Shown piece after piece: positions 1 through 7,862 of a stretch of DNA of 30,427 bases (position 1 is its first letter; each line of letters opens with the position of its first letter). The translations under genes and the position numbers were made by a program. Below the pieces are notes generated by a model. It searched no databases. It saw nothing but the letters and a program-made list of their open reading frames with translations, and had not been told where the DNA came from. Source of the stretch: Phycisphaerae bacterium. GTDB taxonomy: Bacteria; Planctomycetota; Phycisphaerae; UBA1845; UTPLA1. Where the stretch lies: the NCBI GenBank assembly GCA_029259995.1, contig JAJDEC010000166.1:1-30427 (forward strand), written 5' to 3'.

Positions 1-442
1 CGGCTGGGCGCGCTGGGCGTATTGGTGTTTCGTCGTACTGTACATCGCAGCGAGTTTGCTTGTCGTTCTGTACGTTCCGCGTGCGACGGCCATCTTTGAC
101 GATCATCCGGCGTTCTGGATCGTGCCCGCGCTGAATATTCTGGCGGTTGCCAACATACCGCGGGCGTTGCATCACGGTTCGCCGCAATATGCGTTCTTCA
201 GTTCGAGTTGCACGATCGCCGCACAGGCGTTCCTTTTCGCGACGGCGATGTTTCCGAATCTCGTCGTGTCGACGAACAACCCGGCCTGGAATATCACGTT
301 GTTCAACGGTTGCTCGTCCGAGGCGACGCTGAAGCTGATGCTCATGATTGCGTGCATCGGGATGCCGTTTGTATTGACGTATACCGCGACAGTCTATTGG
401 GTCTTTCGTGGGCGCGTGACGCTGGATGATTCGAGTTATTGA
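1..442 (+). CDS. cydB: Cytochrome bd-type quinol oxidase subunit II, C-terminal part (partial)
   Basis: The gene runs in from the left edge in frame from base 2 and stops at TGA 440-442, so only about 146 C-terminal residues are visible. They contain three or four hydrophobic membrane segments. The distinctive CydB C-terminal block is present: FPNLVVS, then an ITLFN...SS...TLK..L segment, then GMPFVLTYTATVYWVFRG and a DDSSY tail. CydB is the integral-membrane partner of CydA in the high-affinity terminal oxidase that reduces O2 with quinol. Its cydA partner would be expected upstream, outside the window. The gene is convergent with the glycosyltransferase at 658-2121 and separated from it by a hairpin. 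Family identity is confident; the N-terminal part cannot be judged. Confidence 0.9.
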   Translation, partial: GWARWAYWCFVVLYIAASLLVVLYVPRATAIFDDHPAFWIVPALNILAVANIPRALHHGSPQYAFFSSSCTIAAQAFLFATAMFPNLVVSTNNPAWNITLFNGCSSEATLKLMLMIACIGMPFVLTYTATVYWVFRGRVTLDDSSY

Positions 443-591
443 TGGAGTGCGTGATTCCCAGGGGCTTTGCCGATTGGATTTCTACGGAGTCACTTTGCCG
501 GGGGGCGTTTGGTTGGCGTGTGGCGAGGCCCTGCGAGTGTGGGGAAAGGGTGGGGCACTCACGCCTCGCGATTCAGACGCGTGCAAAGAAA

Positions 592-628
592 ACGGCGTAG
601 CGAGAGTTGTGGCTCTCGCCCACGCCGT
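592..628. terminator. Convergent (bidirectional) terminator hairpin
   Basis: ACGGCGT-A-GCGAGAG, a TTGTGG loop, then CTCTCGC-CC-ACGCCGT gives a 14-bp stem with one small internal loop. It lies between the convergent stops of cydB (442) and the glycosyltransferase (658). Read on the minus strand the hairpin is followed by TTTTCTTT, as expected for intrinsic termination of the glycosyltransferase transcript. On the plus strand the following T-run is weak. Confidence 0.75.
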
Positions 629-657
629 CATTTCGTCGAATCGTTGTCAGGGCCGAC

Positions 658-2121
658 CTACGCCGTCACAAGTTGCGGCTGCGAATGGCCCATGGATCGA
701 ATCGTGTCGCTCTGCGCGACCGGTTTCTTCACGCGCGTCAGCCAGACGCTTCTGTCGCAAGTCAGCAGTGCCCAGGGATGAACCCAGCACAATGCGAACG
801 TGGCAAACAATCCGTAGCAAACGCCGAGCAGGGCTTCGGAGCTTCGTTCGCGAATGCCGAAGAACAGCACTGTGAACAGCGAACCCGCGGCACACGACGC
901 CAACAGCTTCAGGCCGAAGACCGTCGGCATGACGAGCGAGAGTGCGAGGATTACCAGCAGGAAGAAGTATGGCAGCACTTGTCCGACGGCGCTCATCGCG
1001 TAGTTGAAACGTATTCCGAGCTTCGACTCCTTCGTGAAGTTCGAGAAGACGTATTCGCCGGTATGGAACGTCTCCCGCACATTGCTACGGGCCCATCGGG
1101 TGAACATCTTGCAGAGTCCACGATAGGTCGTCGGGCTGTTGGTCAATACGTGGGCCGTTCGCTGGAAGCGGACCTTCAGTCCCTGACGAAGGATGAAATT
1201 CGTCATGGCGTGATCCTCGCCGGCGCGGGCCGGATTGCCGCGCCATCGCTGATTCAGCCACTGGTCGAGGATCGGCATGACGGCGCTGCGGCGATAGGCT
1301 GCCAGGGCGCCGGCGCAACACAGGACGCCACCCTTGCCCATCATGCTCTGGGCGGCACGCTTGTAGTCAAAGGTCATCACATAGCGAACGGAGAGCATGC
1401 GTGGAATGAAGCCGCCGCGGCGGTTCAAGACGCGAACGTTGCCAGCGACGCCGCCGACTGTCGAATCCACGACCATCGGGCTGACGACGGCTTTGAGCGC
1501 ATCCGGGGCGATCAGCGAGTCACTGTCCACAGTGATGAAAATATCGCCGGTGCCGCGTCGGAAACCTTCGTAGAGCGCGTGGCGCTTGCCGCGATTTTCA
1601 GGCAGGCGCTGGGCATGAATGCGGGGGCCGAAGTCGCGGACGGCCCGGCGGATGTGCCGCCACGTGTCGTCGACACTGCCGTCATCAATGACGAAGATTT
1701 CCAGGCGCTCTCGCGGATAGTGCGACAGCGCGATGTTCTTCAGCGTTTCATAGACCAGCTTGCCTTCGTTGTACGATGGGACGACGACCGTCAGTTTCGG
1801 CAGGCGGGCATCGGCGACCGTCGGAACGGGCTTGTACCTCAGAGCAAGGAATAGCCGCCAGAAACTGAAGCCTGTGACGACGGTACCGTACAAACCACCG
1901 ACGATCATAAATGCGCGGCCGACGCTGCTGGACCAGAGGATGTCAACGGCAGTCAATGCGACGCCATTCACGTATGCGGCGGTAACCGTTACCGCTGCAA
2001 ACAACACGATGGCCGTCTTCATCCACCGGTCGCCCGGAAGATGGAGTGCGTCGTAGCGATTGCATCGCTTGGACGGACTGACGGCGCGGGTTGCGCCTGA
2101 AAGGCTTGGGATAGCTGACAA
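658..2121 (-). CDS. Membrane family 2 glycosyltransferase (hyaluronan/chitin-synthase-like)
   Basis: This 487-residue processive-type GT2 enzyme probably transfers sugar from a nucleotide sugar to a growing polysaccharide at the inner membrane. N-terminal membrane segments lie at about residues 35-60 and 68-95. The catalytic domain starts at LPKLTVVVPSYNEG (108-120) and carries DDGS (146-149), the metal-binding DSD (199-201) and the base motif GED (301-303). The canonical QxxRW acceptor motif is MFTRW (339-343), with Met at the Gln position, followed by the family-like ARSNVRE. More membrane segments lie at about 375-400, 405-422 and 432-455. The TTG start at 2121 is preferred because GGAG lies 8 nt upstream. 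ATG at 2022, which would remove 33 residues, has no comparable site. No other polysaccharide genes are adjacent, so the product is unknown. Confidence 0.85.
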   Translation of the reverse strand: MSAIPSLSGATRAVSPSKRCNRYDALHLPGDRWMKTAIVLFAAVTVTAAYVNGVALTAVDILWSSSVGRAFMIVGGLYGTVVTGFSFWRLFLALRYKPVPTVADARLPKLTVVVPSYNEGKLVYETLKNIALSHYPRERLEIFVIDDGSVDDTWRHIRRAVRDFGPRIHAQRLPENRGKRHALYEGFRRGTGDIFITVDSDSLIAPDALKAVVSPMVVDSTVGGVAGNVRVLNRRGGFIPRMLSVRYVMTFDYKRAAQSMMGKGGVLCCAGALAAYRRSAVMPILDQWLNQRWRGNPARAGEDHAMTNFILRQGLKVRFQRTAHVLTNSPTTYRGLCKMFTRWARSNVRETFHTGEYVFSNFTKESKLGIRFNYAMSAVGQVLPYFFLLVILALSLVMPTVFGLKLLASCAAGSLFTVLFFGIRERSSEALLGVCYGLFATFALCWVHPWALLTCDRSVWLTRVKKPVAQSDTIRSMGHSQPQLVTA

Positions 2122-2510
2122 GGCGATTTCTCCGTGGTTACCAACTGAGAGGAATGTGCGCTTCAGTTGGCCTCAGAATTGGGCATCGATCAACTGCCTC
2201 CACTCCGATGCTCGGAGCCACACGCCGGCTCTGTTTCGAACACTCGGAAGATCGATGTTTCCCGATTATTACCATACGATGTCCGCAGGTGAATCTCCGG
2301 CCGGCACAAACATTTGCCGTGCCGAAGGCGATAACTTTCTACGCTTTCGCCCTTTAGTGGAAGCCAAAAAAAACCAATTTTTTGGGTCGCTCCATGCCGG
2401 GGTGGCGGCGTTCGCGGTTCATACCATAGATATTAGACACTCGCCCCAATCCGGGGTTAACAACATCGTGAGGAAAAATTCAGGCGACGCCGCAGGTCGA
2501 TCGGGTGGTC
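2122..2510. other. 389-bp intergenic leader of the glycosyltransferase with two inverted repeats
   Basis: No gene is supported here. Both flanking genes read leftward, so this is the end of the metal-transport operon and the leader of the glycosyltransferase. CCAACTGA (2141-2148) and TCAGTTGG (2163-2170) form a perfect 8-bp inverted repeat just upstream of the glycosyltransferase RBS. CGGCAC (2302-2307) and GTGCCG (2319-2324) form a second repeat. An A-run and T-run pair lies around 2366-2384, and an AT-rich stretch at about 2425-2442 could hold a minus-strand promoter. The function is unknown. Confidence 0.4.
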
Positions 2511-3836
2511 TCAGGATTCTGCGTCCGGAGGCGGGATTTCGCGGCCATGCGGGTCGAGGTCGACCTCGGGAAGATCCTCACGGATTCGATCCACCATTTC
2601 CGGAGAAATGTAGTGCTCGACGCGCTCCGCGGGCATGTGCAAGTGGTCGAGCGGGAGATCTGAGTGTTGCGCAAGGTATGATTCCCAAAGGCGATGTGAT
2701 CGAACGAGCCGGGCGGCCCGTGCCTCGCCCTTGTCCGTCAGGGCCAACGCGACCTGGCCGGATCCAGTGTGATCGACTTTGACGAGGCGCCGGGCTCGAA
2801 GTCGATAGACGGCCCATCGTGCGACGAGGCCGCGGACGGCGTTCCCCAGAAGCGCCTCGGCCTCTGACGTCGGAGAGCCCGTGCGTCGAGACTCCGATTG
2901 TCTATAAAGAAGTCCTAAAATATCTTCCTGTACGATCCGCAGGGCCAGCCGAATCCGTTGCAGGGCCTGGCTCAAGAGCCCTCGTTCGGGGGCCAGAATA
3001 ATCGCGCCAACAAGAAGAATTCCCGTGGCGACGGCCATCACGGCGGACGTGTCCGCCTGGATTCCGCTGCCAAAGACCCCGGGCGCGTACACGTTGTAGA
3101 CCCGCGCCGCCAGTGCCGCGATGCAGGCGATGGTAACACTCAACAGGATCATGACGGGCAGCCGGTCGGTCAACAGGTGCGCCGCGACGGCCGGCACAAT
3201 CAGCATGGCAATGACGAGAATGGATCCGACGGCTTCAAAGCTCGCCACGGCGGTCAGGGCGACCATGATCATCAGGGCGTAGTGCATGATGTCGGCACGA
3301 ATACCGACGGACGTTGCGAGCCCCGGATCGAATGTCGTGATTTTGAGTTGCTTGTACAGCAGCATGACGAACAGTGCATCGAGCAGAAGCACGACGGCAA
3401 GGTTGACGCCGGCTTGTGGAATCGTGCCGATCAACGCGTCCGAATAGAATGTCTCGATGTTCCCGAACAGGACACACTGGGGATCAAGGTCGACGTGGTC
3501 CGCCTGCTGGCGGATCATGATCAGGCCGCCGGCAAAGAGGATCGTGAATACGACGCCCATCGCGGCGCCTTCCTCGACGCGACCAAACTTGGAGATCGCC
3601 TGTGTAAAGACGGCCGTGATCAGCCCGACGATGACTGCGCCGACGAACATGGCGCCGACGCCGCGGCTGTTCGTGATCAGGAATGCGGCGACGAGCCCCG
3701 GGAGGACGGCGTGCGAAATCGCGTCGCCCATCAGGCTCATCTTGCGAAGCACCAGGTAGTTGCCAAGCAGTGCACATGCGCTGGCGCTCATGGCGCCGAT
3801 GATGACGACATACGTGTCGCCCAGTGTCCAGGTCAT
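2511..3836 (-). CDS. Metal (Mn/Zn/Fe) ABC permease 2 fused to a DtxR-like metal-sensing domain
   Basis: This 441-residue protein has about eight to nine hydrophobic segments over residues 8-285, forming an ABC-3/ZnuB-MntB type permease. GDAISHAVLPG (37-47) is the typical ATPase-contact and channel region. A standard permease ends near residue 290. Here about 150 cytoplasmic residues follow: a winged-helix-like part at about 320-370 and a DtxR/MntR dimerisation segment at about 375-415. That segment keeps the ligand pattern H381, E385, H400, E404, E407 and H408 (HRLWE, then ERVEH). I infer an intracellular metal sensor built into the transporter. ATG at 3836 overlaps the stop of permease 1 as ATGA, so translation is probably coupled. 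A longer reading to 4004 would lie inside the previous gene and is rejected. Confidence 0.9.
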   Translation of the reverse strand: MTWTLGDTYVVIIGAMSASACALLGNYLVLRKMSLMGDAISHAVLPGLVAAFLITNSRGVGAMFVGAVIVGLITAVFTQAISKFGRVEEGAAMGVVFTILFAGGLIMIRQQADHVDLDPQCVLFGNIETFYSDALIGTIPQAGVNLAVVLLLDALFVMLLYKQLKITTFDPGLATSVGIRADIMHYALMIMVALTAVASFEAVGSILVIAMLIVPAVAAHLLTDRLPVMILLSVTIACIAALAARVYNVYAPGVFGSGIQADTSAVMAVATGILLVGAIILAPERGLLSQALQRIRLALRIVQEDILGLLYRQSESRRTGSPTSEAEALLGNAVRGLVARWAVYRLRARRLVKVDHTGSGQVALALTDKGEARAARLVRSHRLWESYLAQHSDLPLDHLHMPAERVEHYISPEMVDRIREDLPEVDLDPHGREIPPPDAES

Positions 3837-5206
3837 GGGACGGCTCCCTGTGCATGCGGCGATGGGGGAATCTGCGTCGTCTCGGCAAGCGCATGTTCGA
3901 GTTCGCGGATCGTCTCCGGCGGAAGGACGTGCTCGACGAGGTCCGCGTCGCGATCGACGTGGGAGGGGGCGACGTCGGCGTGCCGAATGAGGTAGAGCTC
4001 CCAAAGCCGATGGTTGCGAAGGACGCGTTGCGCTTCAATTCGTCCCGAACGCGTCAGGCCGACGCGATTGTCCGGTCCGGCGATTGCGTCCCCGCGACGG
4101 ACCGCACGCCGAATCAATCGATTCAACGTGCTTCCCGTCCAGCTTCGCATCTCGAGCAGGCTGGTCCGCCCAACGCGAATGCCTTCGCCGAATTCCTCTT
4201 CCATTTCGCAAAGCGCTCTCAGCACATTCTGATACCCGATTCGTCTCGACAGGCCGACACGACGCAGGAGCGTGCCGGTCATCCCACGATGCGGCGCCAG
4301 CAACATGCTGAATGCGAAGACGCATCCGGCCGCCAGGACAATGACAGCCCCGGTCGGCAGGTTGACGAATCGCGCACTCACGATGGCGCCGGCGAATCCG
4401 CTGATGCTTCCGAAGGCGCCCGCCAACAGTGTCATCAGTGTCAGATCGTCGGTCCAGAAGCGCGCCGCGGCGGCGGGGATGATCAACAGGGCCACGACGA
4501 GGATGAGACCGACGGCCTGCAATCCCACGACTGTCGTGAGAACGACCATGGCCATCATGAGAAGATCAATCAAGAGGACGGAGCGACCCTGAGACGATGC
4601 GAATTGTTGATCGAAGCAGATGAGTCGAAATTCCTTGAACAGGAAAATGACGCCCAACAGGACGATCAAGGCGGTCGCGCCGATCCATTGAGCGTCCTGT
4701 TTGATCATTCCGGCCGTCGTGCCGTAGATGAAACGATCGAGGCCCGCCTGATTTCCGGTGTGCGTTTGTTGGGCGATCTTGACGAACATCAATCCGATGC
4801 CGAAGAACACGCTGAGGACGATTCCGATCGCGGCGTCTTCCTTGATTCTGGGAATGCTGCGCAAGCCGATGACGGCCAGGACGCCGATGACGCCGCTGAT
4901 CGCCGCACCGAGCAGCATCGGGCCGATCTGCTTGTCGCCCACGAACAGGAATGCAATCGCGATTCCGGGAAGTGTGGCATGGCTGAGTGCGTCGCCGATC
5001 ATCGCCCGTTTCCGCAGGTACATGAAGGTTCCGATCAGACCTGCGGCTGCACCGAGCAAAGTGGTTCCCAAGACGACGATGCGCGTGTTGTATTCGCGCA
5101 ACGTCAGGATCTGACGCGTCTCTTCGTCGACGACGATAATCGCGAGCGCCATGGCAGCGGCAGTCGAAGCGAGCACGCCGGCGAGTGCCCAGACATGGCG
5201 GATCAT
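3833..5206 (-). CDS. Metal (Mn/Zn/Fe) ABC permease 1 fused to a DtxR-like domain
   Basis: This is a 457-residue ABC-3 family permease. Hydrophobic segments span about residues 8-26, 42-62, 78-112, 125-142, 175-190, 210-250, 255-278 and 285-303, and GDALSHATLPG (71-81) is the family signature. Residues 320-440 form a non-membrane extension with a winged-helix-like part (335-390) and a DtxR/MntR-type metal-binding helix region. H399, E403, E425 and H426 match the conserved ligand pattern, while two other ligand positions are Asp (D418, D422). The two permeases would form the heterodimeric pore served by the upstream ATPase. ATG 5206 overlaps the ATPase stop as ATGA and has GAGGTGG upstream. The fused domain differs enough from that of permease 2 to suggest different metal affinities (inference). 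Confidence 0.9.
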   Translation of the reverse strand: MIRHVWALAGVLASTAAAMALAIIVVDEETRQILTLREYNTRIVVLGTTLLGAAAGLIGTFMYLRKRAMIGDALSHATLPGIAIAFLFVGDKQIGPMLLGAAISGVIGVLAVIGLRSIPRIKEDAAIGIVLSVFFGIGLMFVKIAQQTHTGNQAGLDRFIYGTTAGMIKQDAQWIGATALIVLLGVIFLFKEFRLICFDQQFASSQGRSVLLIDLLMMAMVVLTTVVGLQAVGLILVVALLIIPAAAARFWTDDLTLMTLLAGAFGSISGFAGAIVSARFVNLPTGAVIVLAAGCVFAFSMLLAPHRGMTGTLLRRVGLSRRIGYQNVLRALCEMEEEFGEGIRVGRTSLLEMRSWTGSTLNRLIRRAVRRGDAIAGPDNRVGLTRSGRIEAQRVLRNHRLWELYLIRHADVAPSHVDRDADLVEHVLPPETIRELEHALAETTQIPPSPHAQGAVP

Positions 5207-6066
5207 GGCCCACCTCGAACGCTTCGGGCGATGGCTTCCGCGGCTTCGACGAGCAGCGTCAGCTTGCCGCCGTAGGTCTTCTGAAGGTTTTCGTGCGTGA
5301 AGACGTCTTTCGTCGGTCCGCAGGCGACGACGCGCATGTTGAGCAGGAGCACATCGTCAAAATATTCGCGTACGGTCTGCAAGTCGTGATGGACGACAAG
5401 GACTGTCTTGCCGCGCGCTTTGAGTTCATTCAGCAGTGCGACGATGGCCGATTCCGTTGCGGCGTCCACGCCCGCGAAGGGTTCGTCCATGAAGTAGATC
5501 GACGCGTCCTGCACGAGCGCCCGGGCGAGAAAGACGCGCTGCTGCTGGCCGCCGGAAAGCTTACTGATCTGGCGATGGGCCAGATCCGCCATGCCGACCT
5601 GCTCCAGGGCGTGCAGCGCTTGTTCCTTGTGGTGTTTGCGCGGCGGCAGCCACCAGGACATTCGCCCGTAGAGTCCCATCGTGACGACGTCGACCGCACT
5701 CGCGGGGAAATCCCAATCGATGCTTTCCCGCTGTGGGACATAGCCGACGAGTTTTCGTTGTTTCTTATACGGCTTTCCGTAGATGCGCACGCTGCCGGAC
5801 GCCTTGGGGATCAGATCGAGCGAGGCCTTGATGAGCGTGCTCTTGCCGGCGCCGTTGGGACCGACAATGCCGACGAGTCGTCCCTCCGTCGCCGCGTAAT
5901 CGATGTCCCAGAGCACGGGCTTTCGATGATAGGCAACCGTCATGTCATGAATCGACACGGGCGCCCGCGGATCGTGATGCGTGCTGAGTGAGCCCGCTGC
6001 GTCTGTCACTGTGTTCGTGTCGCCGGATGTCTTGGTTCCCGTCGTGGACATGTTTTCAACCACCAC
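5203..6066 (-). CDS. Metal ABC transporter ATP-binding protein (MntB/TroB/ZnuC-like)
   Basis: This 287-residue ATPase powers the two downstream permeases. Walker A is GPNGAGKST (69-77), the Q-loop Gln is 112 (PQRESIDWDFP), the ABC signature is LSGGQ (170-174), Walker B ends at D194-E195 (YFMDEP) and the switch His is H227 (VVHHDL). The stretch after the Q-loop resembles Mn/Fe/Zn transporters of the TroB/MntB group. Residues 1-35 are a polar extension not usual in the family. GTG 6066 is chosen because AAGGA lies 8 nt upstream; ATG 6051 is an alternative. The start overlaps the binding-protein stop by 11 nt, so this is one translationally coupled operon. Confidence 0.92.
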   Translation of the reverse strand: MVVENMSTTGTKTSGDTNTVTDAAGSLSTHHDPRAPVSIHDMTVAYHRKPVLWDIDYAATEGRLVGIVGPNGAGKSTLIKASLDLIPKASGSVRIYGKPYKKQRKLVGYVPQRESIDWDFPASAVDVVTMGLYGRMSWWLPPRKHHKEQALHALEQVGMADLAHRQISKLSGGQQQRVFLARALVQDASIYFMDEPFAGVDAATESAIVALLNELKARGKTVLVVHHDLQTVREYFDDVLLLNMRVVACGPTKDVFTHENLQKTYGGKLTLLVEAAEAIARSVRGGP

Positions 6067-7108
6067 GCGAGTTTTCCTTCGCGTTACTTGTGCTTGTCGT
6101 CAGTCGGCCGTTCAGGCCGCGATCCGGGGCGATTCCTCCCAATGCTCGGGCAATCGTCGTCACGTTGTGATCGATCATGCCGATGTAGGTCCCCTCGTAG
6201 GTCCCTGCGGTCCCCATTGCGTCGGAAAAGAGCGTACCGCCGATGGTGACGTCGTGCCCCTGGGCGGCGGCGCCTTCGATCAGCGCCGTCACATTCTTCT
6301 GGGAAACGGACGATTCGACGAACACAGCCGCAATCTTCCTGGACACAATCAGCTTGACGAGCGCGTTGATGTCCTTGATACCTGCCTCGGATTCCGTGCT
6401 GATCCCCTGGATTCCACGAACGTCAATGTCGTAGGCGCGACCGAAGTAGTTGAATGCATCGTGCGCCGTAATGAGTATGCGGCGATCGTTGGGAACAGAC
6501 GAAATCGTCGATTTTGCGTAAGCATCCAGTGCCTGAAGGCGCGTCAAGAGGGCGTCGTAGTTGCGCTGATAGTCTGCTGCATTGGCGGCGTCGAACTCAC
6601 TCAATGACTTTCGGCAGAAGTCGGCAGCCTGTATCCAGAGTGATACATCCATCCAGACATGCGGATCGTAGTGCCCGGCGAACTCCGCCGGTGCGAGCAG
6701 CCGATCGTCCGGGATGCCGTCGGTCACGGCGAATACGGGGCGATGGCGGCTGATCTTGACGAGTGTGTCCGTCATTTTCCCTTCGAGCAATCGGCCGTTG
6801 TAGAAGACGATGTCGGCGCCGGACATGGCGACGATGTCATCGCGTGTCGGCTGGTACAAATGCGGATCGATCGATTCGCCGATGATGCCCGTGACATTGG
6901 CCTTGTCGCCTGCGATTTCGCGGGCGATGTCCGAGACCATGCCGATTGTGCAGACGATCTTGTAGGGGTATTCGAGATTGACGGACGCCGAGTCGTTTGA
7001 TTCGGCCGGCTTCGTGGTGCATCCCGCACTCATCGTGGTCGCAAGGAAGATAATCAACAGCTGGCGGCCGTGTGATCCGAGTATTCGATTGAGAGGCATT
7101 TTTCGCAT
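6056..7108 (-). CDS. Metal-binding lipoprotein, periplasmic component of the ABC transporter (TroA/ZnuA family)
   Basis: This 350-residue cluster A-I solute-binding protein delivers Mn2+ or Zn2+ to the permeases. The start at ATG 7108 has AGGAG 7 nt upstream. A longer reading to 7144 would cover that RBS. The N-terminus has a basic stretch, a hydrophobic core and a possible lipidation Cys at residue 30 (MSAGC), consistent with a lipoprotein. The four expected metal ligands are visible: H83 (DPHLYQP), H150 (DPHVWMD), H216 (TAHDAFNYF) and D296 (TLFSDAMG). His at the third position resembles TroA and ZnuA; PsaA-type Mn proteins have Glu there. The sequence alone therefore does not settle Mn versus Zn. 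The neighbouring MntR-type regulator favours Mn. It is the first gene of the operon, about 50 nt downstream of the predicted transcription start. Confidence 0.92.
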   Translation of the reverse strand: MRKMPLNRILGSHGRQLLIIFLATTMSAGCTTKPAESNDSASVNLEYPYKIVCTIGMVSDIAREIAGDKANVTGIIGESIDPHLYQPTRDDIVAMSGADIVFYNGRLLEGKMTDTLVKISRHRPVFAVTDGIPDDRLLAPAEFAGHYDPHVWMDVSLWIQAADFCRKSLSEFDAANAADYQRNYDALLTRLQALDAYAKSTISSVPNDRRILITAHDAFNYFGRAYDIDVRGIQGISTESEAGIKDINALVKLIVSRKIAAVFVESSVSQKNVTALIEGAAAQGHDVTIGGTLFSDAMGTAGTYEGTYIGMIDHNVTTIARALGGIAPDRGLNGRLTTSTSNAKENSRGG

Positions 7109-7165
7109 GAATTGGCTCCTACGGTCATGTGTCGGCGGGATCAAAGGAAATCCACCGACCCCGGA

Positions 7166-7194
7166 ATATTAGCATAGGCTAAGAATTTCCGCAA
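7166..7194 (-). promoter_or_regulatory. Promoter of the metal-transport operon
   Basis: On the minus strand TTGCGG (7194-7189) is followed, after exactly 17 nt, by TAATAT (7171-7166), a near-consensus sigma-70-type pair. The predicted start is near 7159, giving a leader of about 50 nt to the binding-protein ATG at 7108. The MntR-like palindrome lies in the spacer and overlaps the -10. Confidence 0.7.
7169..7182. promoter_or_regulatory. Probable MntR operator
   Basis: TTAGC-ATAG-GCTAA is a perfect 5+4+5 palindrome. Its AGC-N4-GCT core resembles the MntR box known from enterobacteria. It lies between mntR and the transporter operon and covers the spacer and -10 of the operon promoter. Mn-loaded MntR bound here would block RNA polymerase, so repression by metal is inferred. 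Confidence 0.7.
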
Positions 7195-7273
7195 CCGGGG
7201 CCCATGATGTCGCCTATGGACGAAACGCGGCCGCATGAGATAGACTGACGGTGCTGATATGGAGCCCCCCGAA

Positions 7274-7729
7274 ATGCCTGCCCGATCCCCGCGAAAAAGC
7301 GTGAGAGTCGCCCATCGATCCCCCGAGCAATCGGCGAGCGGACATCGCAGAACCCGATCGGATCACGCGGCCGAAATCGCGGAGGACTACGTGGAATTGA
7401 TCGACGACCTGATCGCCGAGAAGGGCGAAGCCCGGGCGGTCGATCTGGCTCGTCGGCTCGGCGTTACACAGGTGACGGTTACCAAGACGATTGAGCGTCT
7501 AAAACGCGAAGATCTCGTGACTTCCGAGCCGTATCGTTCGATTTTCCTGACCAAGAGCGGGGTCAGACTGGCACACGAGGTCCGGGAACGTCACAAGACA
7601 GTTCTCGAGTTTCTAAGGGAATTGGGCGTTCCGACGAAAGACGCGGAACTGGATGCGGAGGGCATCGAACACCATATCAGTCCGGCGACGCTGGCCGCCA
7701 TGCGCCGCCATCTAAGGTCCAAGAAGTAA
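7274..7729 (+). CDS. mntR: Manganese-responsive transcriptional regulator MntR (DtxR family)
   Basis: This regulator has 151 residues from ATG 7274, chosen because GGAG lies 9 nt upstream. ATG 7259 would add five residues but has no visible RBS. A basic, low-complexity leader of about 30 residues precedes a winged helix (about 50-95) containing AVDLARRLGVTQVTVTKTI. The dimerisation/metal region follows. MntR-type ligands are all present: D38 and E41 in AEDYVELI, H107 (RHKTVLEFL), then E129, E132 and H133 in DAEGIEHH. The protein ends soon after, without the SH3-like domain of DtxR/IdeR, as in MntR. It is divergent from the transporter operon and next to a palindromic operator, so it probably represses Mn uptake when Mn is sufficient. 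Confidence 0.92.
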   Translation: MPARSPRKSVRVAHRSPEQSASGHRRTRSDHAAEIAEDYVELIDDLIAEKGEARAVDLARRLGVTQVTVTKTIERLKREDLVTSEPYRSIFLTKSGVRLAHEVRERHKTVLEFLRELGVPTKDAELDAEGIEHHISPATLAAMRRHLRSKK

Positions 7730-7862
7730 TCTCCGAAGCTCGTATCGGTATTCCGAAACCGGTAAAATGGGCCTGCCTGTTCGGCTCGCGACATGTCGCA
7801 TTGCTGTCGACATTGCTGGCGGCGGAACGAAACGGGCGTAAGTCCTTGAAAGGAGCGATTCC

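Noticed and set aside
607..1854. Long plus-strand open frame (about 415 codons) opposite the glycosyltransferase
   Set aside because: It is antisense to a clear GT2 gene with all catalytic motifs; its product is rich in His, Arg, Gln and Asp with no family resemblance and no RBS. The same applies to long plus-strand frames at 2958-3995 and 3824-5275 opposite the permeases, and to the minus-strand frame at 13556-15085 opposite the HEAT gene.
3837..4004. N-terminal extension of permease 2
   Set aside because: It would lie wholly within permease 1 and encodes an Arg-rich sequence unlike a permease N-terminus. The ATGA overlap at 3833-3836 gives a normal coupled start.
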